Shown piece by piece: positions 1 to 10,013 of a stretch of 64,000 nucleotides of DNA. This DNA comes from Pseudomonas cannabina. GTDB lineage: Bacteria; Pseudomonadota; Gammaproteobacteria; Pseudomonadales; Pseudomonadaceae. The position numbers and the translations under genes were made by a program. A model generated the notes under the pieces. That model saw nothing but the letters and a program-made list of their open reading frames with translations. It was not told the origin of the DNA and did not search any database. The first letter of the stretch is position 1, and every line of letters begins with the position of its first letter. The stretch spans positions 2,108,001 to 2,172,000 of the forward strand of contig NZ_FNKU01000001.1 in the NCBI RefSeq assembly GCF_900100365.1, read 5' to 3'.

Positions 1-3
1 ATT

Positions 4-732
<729 letters not shown>

Positions 733-849
733 GGCGCAGCTCTCTCTATGAACAAAGTCTGAACGGGGCGTTGGGTGTGTCGCGATGCGCCTTTTGTTCA
801 GGTAGCTCGCCGGTTCAATCGAATGTCGTGGTTATCGGAACTTGAAGCG

Positions 850-885
850 TTATTTGATTTTGAAAGCTTATTTGATCTTGAAATC
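850..885. repeat. Tandem duplication of the tonB 3' end
   Basis: Two adjacent 18-bp units (850-867 and 868-885) differ at two positions. The right unit carries the last codons and stop of tonB (DFKIK-stop). The left unit would read AFKIK-stop in the same frame just after the stop. It looks like a small duplication of the gene's tail and has no obvious function. Confidence 0.75.
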
Positions 886-1689
886 AATCGGCACACTGAC
901 CCAGCCATCCTGGGCGACATCGCCCTGTTTGGCGGGGATAAAACTCCAGCGTTTCACCGCGGCCAGCGCGGCCTCATCCAGTTGATCGCGCCCGCTGCTT
1001 TTCTGTATCTGAATCTCGCCGGGTTTGCCGCTGGCCAGCACGTGAACGCGTAACAACACAGTGCCTTCCCAGCCGCGACGCATCGCCAGCGACGGGTATT
1101 CCGGTGCCGGATTGCGCAGGTAGCCCGCGCTGGCCGATGCCGGGGTCACCGGTTTCGGCGCAGGCGGTGCGGGTGGCGCCGGGGCCGCAACCGGTGGTGC
1201 AGGGACAGGAGGAGCCGGTGGCTGCTCAACGGGCTTGACGACAGGCTTGACCACCGGTTTAGGCGGCTGGGGCTTGGGTTTGGGAATCGGTTTGGGCGGT
1301 GGCGGCTTGACGGCCAGCTCGTCCTCGACAGGAGGCGGCGGCTCGACCACCGGCGGCACGACAGGCTCGGGCGGTGGTGGCGGTGTTTCCACAACGGGCG
1401 GCGCGGGCTGGGAAAACTCGATGGTCATCGGCGGAATTTCCGGCGGCACGACCGGCAGTGCAGGCGTCGGGTTCTGGCTCAGCCAGTAGATAACCGCGCC
1501 GTGGAACACCAGTGCCAGCGCCCCGAACAGAACGGCTTCGCGTCGCCCGAGGATCGGTTTGGGGGTGCTGTGCAAGCGCGACAACGCCAACGGCCCATGG
1601 AAAGGACGCCCCAGATCAACCAGCTCGCCGCTCGGCGTCTGGCGCCGTTGCACGTCATATGCGCTGGCTGCGGTCTGGACATTGCCCAT
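868..1689 (-). CDS. tonB: Energy transducer TonB
   Basis: This 273-residue protein spans the periplasm and passes inner-membrane energy to outer-membrane receptors. It has a cytoplasmic N-terminal extension of about 45 residues, as in pseudomonad TonB1, one membrane helix near residues 50-70, and a long Pro/Lys/Glu-rich linker around residues 75-185. The C-terminal TonB fold follows, with the PEYPSLAMRRGWEGTV signature that contacts TonB boxes. It is followed on the same strand by exbB after about 135 bp, which suggests a tonB-exbB-exbD unit. A GGAG lies 7 bases before the ATG. Confidence 0.95.
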   Translation of the reverse strand: MGNVQTAASAYDVQRRQTPSGELVDLGRPFHGPLALSRLHSTPKPILGRREAVLFGALALVFHGAVIYWLSQNPTPALPVVPPEIPPMTIEFSQPAPPVVETPPPPPEPVVPPVVEPPPPVEDELAVKPPPPKPIPKPKPQPPKPVVKPVVKPVEQPPAPPVPAPPVAAPAPPAPPAPKPVTPASASAGYLRNPAPEYPSLAMRRGWEGTVLLRVHVLASGKPGEIQIQKSSGRDQLDEAALAAVKRWSFIPAKQGDVAQDGWVSVPIDFKIK

Positions 1690-1703
1690 TGATACACTCC
1701 TGC

Positions 1704-1721
1704 ATTTTCATGATAAAAATC
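1704..1721 (-). promoter_or_regulatory. Weak Fur-like AT-rich palindrome upstream of tonB
   Basis: The 18 bases upstream of the tonB ribosome site form an imperfect AT-rich palindrome. Read on the minus strand it gives three loose Fur hexamers (GATTTT, TATCAT, GAAAAT). Iron control of tonB operons is common, but the match is poor and this is a tentative call. Confidence 0.25.
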
Positions 1722-1846
1722 CAGGTTCTGTTGGTATCAGTCATCTTTCCAAATTTGATATGGCAAGGCATGATGGCGGAAAAATGCTTGCTCCCGAAAA
1801 GAATATTTAGTTCTTCTTTTAGATCAATAGTGAATATGCAAGACAA

Positions 1847-1872
1847 GCGAATGAGGAGCGAATGAGGAGCGA
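1847..1872. repeat. 11-bp tandem repeat
   Basis: The unit GCGAATGAGGA is present twice in a row and followed by a partial third copy (GCGA). It lies about 160 bp upstream of tonB, next to DUF1534-type repeat DNA. Confidence 0.8.
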
Positions 1873-2015
1873 GACCTTAACTATCGTACGACGTTCTGCG
1901 TCCGGTCTTGATGCACGGTGCGACGTAGATCTGTGGCGCGGAGCGTCACCCAATGCATTCCAACGCTGGAGCGTGCGGAACGATAATCTCAACTATCGTG
2001 CGACGCTCTGCGTCA
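1873..2015. repeat. Short hairpin repeat DNA (DUF1534-type)
   Basis: This stretch contains two divergent copies of the CTATCGTGCGACGCTCTGCG-type repeat (near 1881 and 1993) that recurs at about 13.4, 15.5, 15.95, 48.9, 49.4 and 60.0 kb. Each forms a small GC-rich hairpin. An open frame crossing it gives the TIVRRSAS-type peptides that are annotated as small repeat-derived proteins in P. syringae. I treat it as non-coding. Confidence 0.6.
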
Positions 2016-2020
2016 ATCCA

Positions 2021-2509
2021 TCAATGACCGCTATGATCACCGTGCCCGGCGTGCTCGTCAGTGGTCAGCGATCTGGCCACGGCGGTGACCTGAATCGACT
2101 CTTTGACGCCTTTGGCATCTTCCACGGTCAGGGTCAGTGGCACGTTGTCGCCCTCTTTGACCTGCGCCGCCAGGCCCATGAACATGACGTGGTAGCCGTT
2201 GGCATCGAACACCACCGGCTTGCCCGCAGGCAAGTCGACAGCAGTAACGCGCTGCATGCTCATCACATCGTCTTTCATGCTCATCTGGTGGATCTGCACA
2301 GTCTTCGCGACAGGCGATGCAACATCGATCAGTTTACTGTCGGTTGTTGAAGTGATGTGCATGAACGCACCAGTGGCTGACTGGCCCGGCACAGTGGCAC
2401 GTACCCAGGCGTCATCGACTTTGGTGTCGGCCAGTGCCTGAGCGCTCAGGCCCAACAGCGAAAGGGTCAACAACAGCGGCTTTACGGCGTGACGAATCAG
2501 AACGGTCAT
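2021..2509 (-). CDS. PCu(A)C-type periplasmic copper chaperone
   Basis: This is a 162-residue exported protein of the PCu(A)C (DUF461) family, which hands Cu(I) to the CuA/CuB centres of cytochrome oxidase. It has a signal peptide (about residues 1-28, ending AQALA), the copper motif (a His-Gln-Met-Ser-Met stretch and a later HVMFM) and a His-rich tail HAGHGDHSGH that may bind extra metal. The upstream SCO1 gene stops at TGATG, which overlaps this ATG, so the two are translationally coupled. GGAAG lies 7 bases upstream of this start. An ATG two codons earlier (2515) is also possible. Confidence 0.88.
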   Translation of the reverse strand: MTVLIRHAVKPLLLTLSLLGLSAQALADTKVDDAWVRATVPGQSATGAFMHITSTTDSKLIDVASPVAKTVQIHQMSMKDDVMSMQRVTAVDLPAGKPVVFDANGYHVMFMGLAAQVKEGDNVPLTLTVEDAKGVKESIQVTAVARSLTTDEHAGHGDHSGH

Positions 2510-3114
2510 CAGCATACTTCCATCAAAGTGAGCAGGTCTTCAGTGCATTGTTGGGCGGACAGCCGGTGCGACAGGCCCAGGCGCAGGACGCCACGCGTGT
2601 CATACACGTAACTGGTGGACGTGTGGGAGATCGTATAGGTGTCGCCCAACGGGATTTTCTCGAAAAACACGCCGAACTCTTTGGCAGTGGCAGCCGTTTC
2701 TTCAAGGGTGCCAGACAGCGCGACGAAGGTTGGATCGAAGGCCTTGACGTAGGCATCGATCACTTCGGGCGTATCGCGCTCGGGGTCCAGGGTAATGAAC
2801 ACCACCTGCAGCGTCTTGCCCTCCTCGCCCATCAGTTTCCTGATTTGCGCAGCACGCGCCAGCGTCGTCGGGCAAATCGCCGGGCACTGGGTAAAGCCAA
2901 AGAAAATCATCGGCATCAAGCCGCGAAAGCTCGAGAGGGTCTTGACGTTGCCCTGCGTGTCCTTGAGCCGGAAGTTGCGGCCGACGATCTCGTTACTCAT
3001 GTCCTTGCCGTGCTTGAACGGCAGGGCATTGGAATTGCCACAGCCAGCCAGCAGGCCAAGGCTCAGCAGGGAAAGGCCCGTGACCACCTCACGGCGGGTC
3101 GGTTGGTACGTCAT
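2509..3114 (-). CDS. SCO1/SenC copper-delivery lipoprotein
   Basis: This is a 201-residue thioredoxin-fold protein for copper insertion into cytochrome oxidase or periplasmic thiol chemistry. A lipobox-like LLAGC at about residues 21-25 suggests a membrane-anchored lipoprotein. The CPAIC motif (CxxxC) and a downstream His (SHTSTSY) are the expected copper ligands. It overlaps the start of the PCu(A)C gene, so the two likely act in the same copper-delivery step. Confidence 0.92.
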   Translation of the reverse strand: MTYQPTRREVVTGLSLLSLGLLAGCGNSNALPFKHGKDMSNEIVGRNFRLKDTQGNVKTLSSFRGLMPMIFFGFTQCPAICPTTLARAAQIRKLMGEEGKTLQVVFITLDPERDTPEVIDAYVKAFDPTFVALSGTLEETAATAKEFGVFFEKIPLGDTYTISHTSTSYVYDTRGVLRLGLSHRLSAQQCTEDLLTLMEVC

Positions 3115-3306
3115 GTCTTACTTCCCCTAGAGGGTTAGGCGCGTGGGTTCGGACAAATTCAAAGGCGGCGAATTTACCACTCAAGGGCGGTCGGGAATAC
3201 CGACAATCCTGTATCAAACCGTGAGCAGACGTCCAGAAGTTGATCTGAAGGGGTGCCGGGCCGGGTGCGACAAAACAGCACGGGGGCAGCTCGTGCAAAG
3301 CCATTG

Positions 3307-3864
3307 TCACTTAACGGACGTCGCGCCTTGCATGAACATCTGCAGCAACACCGCATCCATTCCCGTGCGCGCAACCCGGCCGCGGCGCTCTGCGTCGACC
3401 AGGCCGAACAGCAGCGAGGCGAAGGTTTCGGTCAGCACCGGGGCGCTGATGTCGATGCGGAACAGACCTTCGCGCTGGCCGCGCAGAAAGAACGCATCCA
3501 GCGCGTCGGAATACGGTAACCAGCGCAGGCCGCCGCAGCTTTCGTCCATGGTGTCAGGACGCCATTGAAAAACCAGAAACACCAGCATTTCACGGTGGGT
3601 CAGGTGGTTGTCGACCAGACGCTGCAACGCCTCAAGCGGTGGCGCGTTCTGTAGATCGGCGTCGGCAATCATTTTGTTCATCAGCTCGGACGCATGGATC
3701 AACAGCATTTCGATCAGGTTGGCGCGGGTGCCGCAGAAGCGATTGAGCGTGGCTTTACTCACGCCCGCCGCTTCGGCAATGTCTTTGAATGTCCCGTTGG
3801 AATGGTCGACCAGCGCCACGGCCAGCGCTTTCAGGAATTTTTCGTCAGCAGCAGGTACGTCCAT
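3307..3864 (-). CDS. TetR/AcrR family regulator of the adjacent efflux operon
   Basis: This 185-residue protein has an N-terminal TetR helix-turn-helix (about residues 22-45, FKDIAEAAGVSKATLNRFCG) and a helical ligand-binding C-terminus. It is transcribed away from the RND adaptor and pump genes, the usual arrangement for a local repressor. A perfect palindrome sits between the two start sites. The inducing ligand cannot be read from sequence. Confidence 0.9.
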   Translation of the reverse strand: MDVPAADEKFLKALAVALVDHSNGTFKDIAEAAGVSKATLNRFCGTRANLIEMLLIHASELMNKMIADADLQNAPPLEALQRLVDNHLTHREMLVFLVFQWRPDTMDESCGGLRWLPYSDALDAFFLRGQREGLFRIDISAPVLTETFASLLFGLVDAERRGRVARTGMDAVLLQMFMQGATSVK

Positions 3865-3962
3865 CAGGTGCGTCTTTACCTCGTTATAGAGTGGGTGCGG
3901 CGCATTGTGCAGAACGCCTGTTTATTCGCAAAGCATATACACAATTAGTCACGAAAGTCTCA

Positions 3963-3984
3963 TATGAGTCAATATTGACTCATA
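3963..3984. promoter_or_regulatory. Perfect 22-bp palindrome, likely TetR operator
   Basis: The half-site TATGAGTCAAT is followed directly by its exact reverse complement. It lies between tetR and the efflux operon. TTGACT hexamers on each strand within it could serve as -35 elements of divergent promoters, so binding would shut both. Assignment to the TetR protein is inference from position and symmetry. Confidence 0.8.
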
Positions 3985-4041
3985 GCTGTACAAAAGTGGA
4001 TCATTCGCGCCTTTAGCGTCTGATGGGCTGCGGCCGGGTGA

Positions 4042-5205
4042 ATGATGAGTAATTTCAGCAACTGGCGTGTTCTGCCTGCGATAGCCCTGTTGGGCGCATT
4101 TGGCCTGGCCGGTTGCGAGCAAAAATCGCAGCAGGAGCAAGCAGCGGTTGCGGCCCCCAAAGAAGTGGAAGCGCTTGCCGTCAAAACCGAGTCATTCACC
4201 GTTATCGACGAATTGCCCGGCCGTATCGAGCCGGTGCGTGTCGCACAGGTGCGCGCCCGCGTGGCCGGCATCGTGCTGACGCGCAACTTCGAAGAAGGCG
4301 CTGACGTGAAAGCGGGCGCGGTGCTGTTCCAGATCGACCCGGCGCCGTTCAAGGCGGCGCTGGCCAAGGCGCAGGGTGATCTGGCGCGCACCGAAGCCAC
4401 GCTGTTTGAAACGCAGGCCACGGTCAAACGTTACGAGTCGCTGGTGGAGATCGAAGCGGTCAGCCGCCAGACGTTCGACACCGCCCGCTCTGCACTGCTA
4501 AACGCCGCCGCTGCCAGAAAATCAGCTCAGGCTGACGTGGAAACGGCTCGGCTGAACCTGGGCTACGCCACGGTCACAGCGCCGATTTCAGGGCGCATCG
4601 GTCGCGCGATGGTCACCGAAGGCGCGCTGGTCGGTCAGGGCGAAACCACGCTGCTGGCGACCATCCAGCAACTGGACCCGGTCTATGCCGACTTCACCCA
4701 GCCAGCGGCCGAGGCTTTACAGATGCGCGCAGCCATTCAGGACGGCCGACTGCCAAAGGGCGGTGAAGATGCCTTGTCGCTGAGCGTCGACGGCACCGAT
4801 TACCAAAGCACCGGCACCCTGTTGTTTACCGACGTCGCCGTCGACCGGAGCACCGGCCAGGTCTCGCTGCGCGCCCGCTTTGCCAACCCCAGAGGCGTGT
4901 TGCTGCCGGGCATGTATGTCCGTGTGCGTACGCCCCAGCGGGTCGACGCTAACGCCATTCTGGTGCCGCAACGGGCCGTGCAGCGTTCCAGTGATGGCGC
5001 AGCCCGCGTACTGCTGATCGGTCAGGACGGCGCAGTCGAAGCCCGTCCGGTCAAGACAGGCACCATGCAGGACGCGCGCTGGCAGATCACCGAGGGGCTG
5101 AAAGCAGGCGAACAGGTGATCGTCGGCAACATGACCGGGCTCAATCCGGGCGACAAGGTCATCGCCAAATCGCCAGCTGCCCAGCAGCAGGCCAAGGCTC
5201 AATAA
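4042..5205 (+). CDS. RND efflux periplasmic adaptor (AcrA/MexE-like lipoprotein)
   Basis: This is a 387-residue membrane-fusion protein that links an inner-membrane RND pump to an outer-membrane channel. The N-terminal lipobox LAGC at about residues 25-28 suggests lipid anchoring. It is followed by the barrel-sandwich halves (VRARVAGIVLTRNFEEGADV and a matching LGYATVTAPISGRIGRA), an alpha-hairpin between them (about residues 105-170), and the beta-barrel and proximal domains. The pump gene begins 33 bp downstream. No outer-membrane factor gene follows, so an OprM-type channel encoded elsewhere is probably shared. ATGs at 4042 and 4045 are both possible. Confidence 0.92.
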   Translation: MMSNFSNWRVLPAIALLGAFGLAGCEQKSQQEQAAVAAPKEVEALAVKTESFTVIDELPGRIEPVRVAQVRARVAGIVLTRNFEEGADVKAGAVLFQIDPAPFKAALAKAQGDLARTEATLFETQATVKRYESLVEIEAVSRQTFDTARSALLNAAAARKSAQADVETARLNLGYATVTAPISGRIGRAMVTEGALVGQGETTLLATIQQLDPVYADFTQPAAEALQMRAAIQDGRLPKGGEDALSLSVDGTDYQSTGTLLFTDVAVDRSTGQVSLRARFANPRGVLLPGMYVRVRTPQRVDANAILVPQRAVQRSSDGAARVLLIGQDGAVEARPVKTGTMQDARWQITEGLKAGEQVIVGNMTGLNPGDKVIAKSPAAQQQAKAQ

Positions 5206-5238
5206 CGCCGCCTTCAGCGCGATCGAGGATCACTGTCC

Positions 5239-8200
5239 ATGTCCCTGTTCTTTATCAAGCGGCCCAACTTTGCCTGGGTGCTGGCCCTGTTCATTCTGCT
5301 GGCCGGGCTGATGGCCCTGCCCGCCTTGCCGGTGGCGCAATACCCGAACGTGGCGCCACCGCAAGTCACCATCACTGCCACCTACCCCGGCGCATCGGCC
5401 AAAGTGTTGGTGGATTCGGTGACCAGCGTCATTGAAGAAGAGCTCAACGGTGCCAAGGGCATGCTGTATTACGAGTCGACCAGCAACTCGACCGGCAGCG
5501 CCGAAATCAATGTCACCTTCGTGCCCGGCACCAACCCGGACATGGCGCAGGTCGAAGTGCAGAACCGCATCAAGAAAGCCGAAGCGCGCTTGCCGCAGAC
5601 CGTGCTCAGCCAGGGTTTGCAAGTCGAGCAGGCCAGCTCCGGCTTCCTGATGATCTTCACCCTGAACTACAGCGGCGATTCGGCCAACAAGGACACGGTC
5701 GCTCTGGCCGACTACGCAGCACGTAACGTCAACAATGAAATCAGCCGGGTGAACGGCGTCGGCAGGCTGCAGTTCTTTGCGGCCGAAGCCGCCATGCGGG
5801 TCTGGATCGATCCGCAGAAACTGGTCGGTTTCGGGCTGTCCATCGACGATGTCAACGCAGCGATTCGCGCCCAGAACGTGCAGGTTCCTGCGGGCAGCTT
5901 CGGCAGCAGTCCGGGTACATCGTTACAAGAGTTGACTGCAACCCTGGCGGTCAAGGGCACCCTGGACAACCCCGAAGAATTCGGGCGCATCGTTTTGCGT
6001 GCCAATCAAGACGGTTCTGCGGTGCACCTTTCCGACGTCGCGCGGGTTGCCATCGGCAGTCAGGATTACAGTTTCGAATCACGCCTGGACGGCAAGCGTG
6101 CGGTGGCCGGTGCGGTTCAGCTGTCACCAGGCGCCAACGCGATCGAAACCGTGAAGGCAGTCAAGCAGCGGCTCACCGAGCTGTCGGTGAACTTCCCGGA
6201 AGGCGTCGAATTTTCCGTGCCGTATGACACTTCGCGGTTTGTCGACGTGGCCATCGACAAGGTGATCTACACCCTGATCGAAGCCATGGTTCTGGTGTTT
6301 CTGGTGATGTACCTGTTCCTGCAGAACATCCGCTACACGCTGATTCCGACCATCGTGGTGCCGGTGTGTCTGGCCGGTACGCTGGCGATCATGTACCTGC
6401 TGGGTTTCTCGGTGAACATGATGACCATGTTCGGCATGGTGCTGGCCATCGGCATTCTGGTCGACGACGCGATTGTAGTGGTCGAGAACGTCGAGCGGAT
6501 CATGGCCGAAGAAGGCCTCTCCCCGACCGCTGCGACAATCAAGGCGATGCAACAGGTGTCCGGGGCGATTTTCGGCATCACGCTGGTGCTGGCTGCGGTG
6601 TTTCTGCCGCTGGCCTTCATGGGTGGCTCGGTCGGGGTGATCTACCAGCAGTTTTCGCTGTCGCTGGCGGTGTCGATTCTGTTCTCTGGCTTTCTGGCCC
6701 TGACCTTCACCCCGGCGCTGTGCGCAACCCTGCTCAAGCCGATCCCCGCCGGTCAGCACGAAAAGCGCGGGTTTTTCGGCGGGTTCAATCGTCTGTTCGG
6801 TCGCTTTACCGACCGCTACGAACGGGTCAGTTCCAGCATGATCAAGCGCGCCGGTCGCTACATGTTGCTGTACGTCGGCATCGTCGGCCTGCTGGGCTTT
6901 TTCTACCTGCGCTTGCCGGAGTCATTCGTGCCGGTCGAAGATCAGGGCTATCTGATCATCGACGTGCAACTGCCGCCCGGAGCGACGCGGGCGCGTACCG
7001 ACGCCACCGCGCAGTTGCTGGAAAACTACATGCTGTCCCGCGAAGCCACGGGTGCCGTGACCATGCTGCTGGGGTTCAGCTTCTCCGGCATGGGCGAAAA
7101 CGCCGGTCTGGCATTCCCGACTCTCAAAGACTGGTCAGTGCGTGGCGACGGACAATCGGCCGGTGAAGAAGCCGCCGCGTTCAATCAGCACTTTGCCGGC
7201 CTGAGCGACGGTACGGTCATGGCCGTGACGCCGCCGCCCATCGAGGGTTTGGGCACCTCCGGCGGTTTCGCGTTGCGCCTGCAGGACCGTGCAGGTCTGG
7301 GCCGCGAAGCGCTGCTGGCGGCGCGCAACGAGCTGCTGGGCAAAGCCAACGGTAATCCGAAAATCCTTTACGCCATGATGGAAGGCCTGGCCGAAGCGCC
7401 GCAGTTACGCTTGAATATCGACCGCGAAAAGGCGCGCGCGCTGGGGGTCAGCTTCGAGTCGATCAGCAGCGCCCTGTCCACCGCATTCGGCTCCTCGGTG
7501 ATCAGCGACTTCGCCAATGCCGGGCGTCAGCAGCGGGTCGTGGTGCAGGCCGAACAAGGTGCGCGGATGACGCCGGAAAGCGTGCTCAAGCTGTATGTGC
7601 CCAACAGCAGCGGCACACTGGTGCCACTGGGCGCATTCGTTTCGACGCACTGGGAAGAAGGCCCGGTGCAGATCGCCCGTTATAACGGCTACCCCACGTT
7701 CCGCATCGCAGGCGACGCACCGCCCGGGGTCAGTACCGGCGAGGCCATGGCCGAGATCGAACGCATTGTTTCCGAATTGCCTGCGGGCATCGGCTATGAA
7801 TGGACCGGCCTGTCGTATCAGGAAAAAGTCGCCAGCGGTCAGGCCGCCGGGCTGTTCGCACTCGCCCTGGTGGTGGTGTTTCTGTTGCTGGTCGCGTTGT
7901 ACGAAAGCTGGGCGATTCCACTGGTGGTGATGCTGATCGTCCCGGTGGGCGCGCTGGGTTCGGTGCTGGCGGTCACGGCGGTGGGCATGCCCAACGATGT
8001 GTATTTCAAAGTCGGGCTGATCACCATCATCGGGCTGGCCGCGAAAAACGCGATTCTCATCGTCGAATTCGCCAAGGAACTGTGGGATCAGGGCCATTCA
8101 CTGCGTGATGCGGCGCTGCAGGCGGCAAGGCTGCGCTTCCGGCCGATTGTCATGACCTCGCTGGCGTTCATCCTCGGCGTCGTGCCGCTTACACTGGCCA

Positions 8201-8385
8201 CCGGCGCAGGCGCTGCCAGCCAGCGGGCTCTCGGCACCGGAGTGATCGGCGGCATGCTCAGCGCGACATTGCTGGGGGTGATTCTGGTGCCGATCTTCTT
8301 TGTCTGGGTGCTGTCGGTGCTGCGCCGCAAGCCGCACAACGCGCAGCATAATGCCGACGCAGAGCAACTGCCGGGCAAAGAATGA
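5239..8385 (+). CDS. RND multidrug efflux permease (AcrB/MexB/MexF family)
   Basis: This 1048-residue protein has the full length and repeat structure of hydrophobe/amphiphile efflux (HAE1) RND pumps. TM1 is at the N-terminus, followed by a large periplasmic porter loop (FVPGTNPDMAQVEVQNRIKKAE), TM2-6 with the proton-relay pair in GILVDDAIVVVENVER, then a second loop and TM7-12. It is a homotrimer that exports amphiphilic compounds by proton antiport. It is co-transcribed with the adaptor and is the last gene before an opposite-strand cyclase. The drug spectrum cannot be inferred. Confidence 0.95.
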   Translation: MSLFFIKRPNFAWVLALFILLAGLMALPALPVAQYPNVAPPQVTITATYPGASAKVLVDSVTSVIEEELNGAKGMLYYESTSNSTGSAEINVTFVPGTNPDMAQVEVQNRIKKAEARLPQTVLSQGLQVEQASSGFLMIFTLNYSGDSANKDTVALADYAARNVNNEISRVNGVGRLQFFAAEAAMRVWIDPQKLVGFGLSIDDVNAAIRAQNVQVPAGSFGSSPGTSLQELTATLAVKGTLDNPEEFGRIVLRANQDGSAVHLSDVARVAIGSQDYSFESRLDGKRAVAGAVQLSPGANAIETVKAVKQRLTELSVNFPEGVEFSVPYDTSRFVDVAIDKVIYTLIEAMVLVFLVMYLFLQNIRYTLIPTIVVPVCLAGTLAIMYLLGFSVNMMTMFGMVLAIGILVDDAIVVVENVERIMAEEGLSPTAATIKAMQQVSGAIFGITLVLAAVFLPLAFMGGSVGVIYQQFSLSLAVSILFSGFLALTFTPALCATLLKPIPAGQHEKRGFFGGFNRLFGRFTDRYERVSSSMIKRAGRYMLLYVGIVGLLGFFYLRLPESFVPVEDQGYLIIDVQLPPGATRARTDATAQLLENYMLSREATGAVTMLLGFSFSGMGENAGLAFPTLKDWSVRGDGQSAGEEAAAFNQHFAGLSDGTVMAVTPPPIEGLGTSGGFALRLQDRAGLGREALLAARNELLGKANGNPKILYAMMEGLAEAPQLRLNIDREKARALGVSFESISSALSTAFGSSVISDFANAGRQQRVVVQAEQGARMTPESVLKLYVPNSSGTLVPLGAFVSTHWEEGPVQIARYNGYPTFRIAGDAPPGVSTGEAMAEIERIVSELPAGIGYEWTGLSYQEKVASGQAAGLFALALVVVFLLLVALYESWAIPLVVMLIVPVGALGSVLAVTAVGMPNDVYFKVGLITIIGLAAKNAILIVEFAKELWDQGHSLRDAALQAARLRFRPIVMTSLAFILGVVPLTLATGAGAASQRALGTGVIGGMLSATLLGVILVPIFFVWVLSVLRRKPHNAQHNADAEQLPGKE

Positions 8386-8420
8386 ACGACCGACCCGCGG
8401 GGTTCGCGCCCCGCGGTCAG

Positions 8421-10013
8421 TCACTTGGGCAATCCGGACTCCTGATCAGCCCGGGTCTTGACCTGAGTCCAGGCCGGCAGCGTACCAATGGCGGTTTCTG
8501 ACGCCACGTTGACCCTATTGCGGCCTTGAGACTTGGCGGCATACAGCGCCCGGTCGGCGAGTTCGATCAGGCCGCGCTGATCCTGCTGTCGATCCGTGCC
8601 GATAAAGGTCGCCACGCCGAGGCTCACCGTGACAATCCCGTAAGGGCTGTCAGGATGCTCTATCCGCTCGTTCTGAATGGATTTCAAAATGCTCTCGGCC
8701 ACCTGGCGCGCGCTGGACTCGTCAGTATCGGGCAGTACCACCGCCATCTCCTCACCGCCATAACGGGCAGCGACATCACACGGCCTGCGAATGCATTGCT
8801 CGACCAGCCGGGCCAGAGCCACCAGGCATTCGTCGCCAGCCAGATGACCGTAATGGTCGTTGTAGCGCTTGAAATGGTCGGCATCGATCAGAATCAACGA
8901 CAGCATGCTGCGCTCGCGCCGGGCACGCTTGAATTCCACATCGAGAAACTGATCGAAGCGCCTGCGATTGGCCAGCCCGGTGAGCTTGTCTTCAGAGGCG
9001 ATCAATTCCAGATGCTGGTTAAGCTGGATGAGCGCTGCCTGAGAATCCAGCAACTGGTCCTCGGCGCGTATGCGGCTGTGGATGTGCCTGATCAGCCGGA
9101 CGCCCAGCCCGACCACCAGGCCCAGCAGCAACAGCATGACCACCAGCGACTGACGGGTCTGACCCAGCCAGGCCAGCATGGTTTCCTTCTGTCCGACCGC
9201 AACAACGGTCACGATTGGGTACACTTCGCTACGCTTGAACGCATAGAAACGCGCTACACCATCAATTCTGGAGACAAAATGCGCGGTGCCGGACGACTCG
9301 TTACGCCGAGTGGTAAACACTGGCGTCGATGACAGATCACGACCGATTTCTGCCTCTAGGTGGGGATACCTTACGCGCAGGTGCCCCGCCGGTGTGGTCA
9401 GACTGATGACACCGGTATCTCCGACCTGAATGCCCGAGTAGAACTTCAACAGATGGTTGATACCTATGGTCGCGACCATGATCCCGGCAAAACTCGAGTC
9501 GGGATTATTCAGACGCCGACTGACCGAGATCACCCACTCACCGGAGACGCGACTGCGAATCGTCGGGCCAATATACGTCGCCCGGCTGGGGTCTTCGGGG
9601 TGATGTTTGAAAAACTCACGCCCGGCGCTGTTGACCCCCACGGCTTTGGGATTGGTCGAAAAGATCGAAATGCCGTCCGCGTTAAACAGTGTGACCGTAT
9701 CGATCTGCGGTAACGCGCCCATTTCGCGGGCAATGACCCACCTGAGCCGCTCGATCTGCTCAGGCCCGACGCCGTCCTTTTCGACACGCTCGGTCAGGCC
9801 GATCAGCATCAACTCGCTCTGCTTAAAGATACCGTCGGTGTAAGTGCTCAGCGCCGCAGCCAGATTCACTGTGCTGGTCTGAATATTCTCCAGCGTGTTA
9901 CGGCGCGCGGTCCATGCCTGCCAGACCATCAGCATCACCACGCAGGCGCACACTACGAAGATCAGCCATGACGCAAGCCGAAGGTCGCGTTTCAAAACCT
10001 TCCTCCACAACAA
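8421..10013 (-). CDS. Membrane diguanylate cyclase with periplasmic Cache sensor
   Basis: This 530-residue protein has a TM helix near residues 15-35, a periplasmic dCache-like domain (about 40-275), a second TM around 285-305 and a C-terminal GGDEF domain. The catalytic motif is GGEEM at residues 419-423. An RxxD product-inhibition site (RPCD, 410-413) lies five residues before it, so it should be an active, feedback-inhibited c-di-GMP synthase. No EAL domain is present. It converges with the efflux operon and is monocistronic. The signal it senses is unknown. Confidence 0.93.
   Translation of the reverse strand: MLWRKVLKRDLRLASWLIFVVCACVVMLMVWQAWTARRNTLENIQTSTVNLAAALSTYTDGIFKQSELMLIGLTERVEKDGVGPEQIERLRWVIAREMGALPQIDTVTLFNADGISIFSTNPKAVGVNSAGREFFKHHPEDPSRATYIGPTIRSRVSGEWVISVSRRLNNPDSSFAGIMVATIGINHLLKFYSGIQVGDTGVISLTTPAGHLRVRYPHLEAEIGRDLSSTPVFTTRRNESSGTAHFVSRIDGVARFYAFKRSEVYPIVTVVAVGQKETMLAWLGQTRQSLVVMLLLLGLVVGLGVRLIRHIHSRIRAEDQLLDSQAALIQLNQHLELIASEDKLTGLANRRRFDQFLDVEFKRARRERSMLSLILIDADHFKRYNDHYGHLAGDECLVALARLVEQCIRRPCDVAARYGGEEMAVVLPDTDESSARQVAESILKSIQNERIEHPDSPYGIVTVSLGVATFIGTDRQQDQRGLIELADRALYAAKSQGRNRVNVASETAIGTLPAWTQVKTRADQESGLPK

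Noticed and set aside
1704..1721. Confident Fur box at tonB
   Set aside because: Too many mismatches to the three-hexamer pattern; kept only as a weak candidate.
1862..2350. 162-codon frame near tonB
   Set aside because: Starts in repeat DNA and then runs antisense to the copper chaperone gene.
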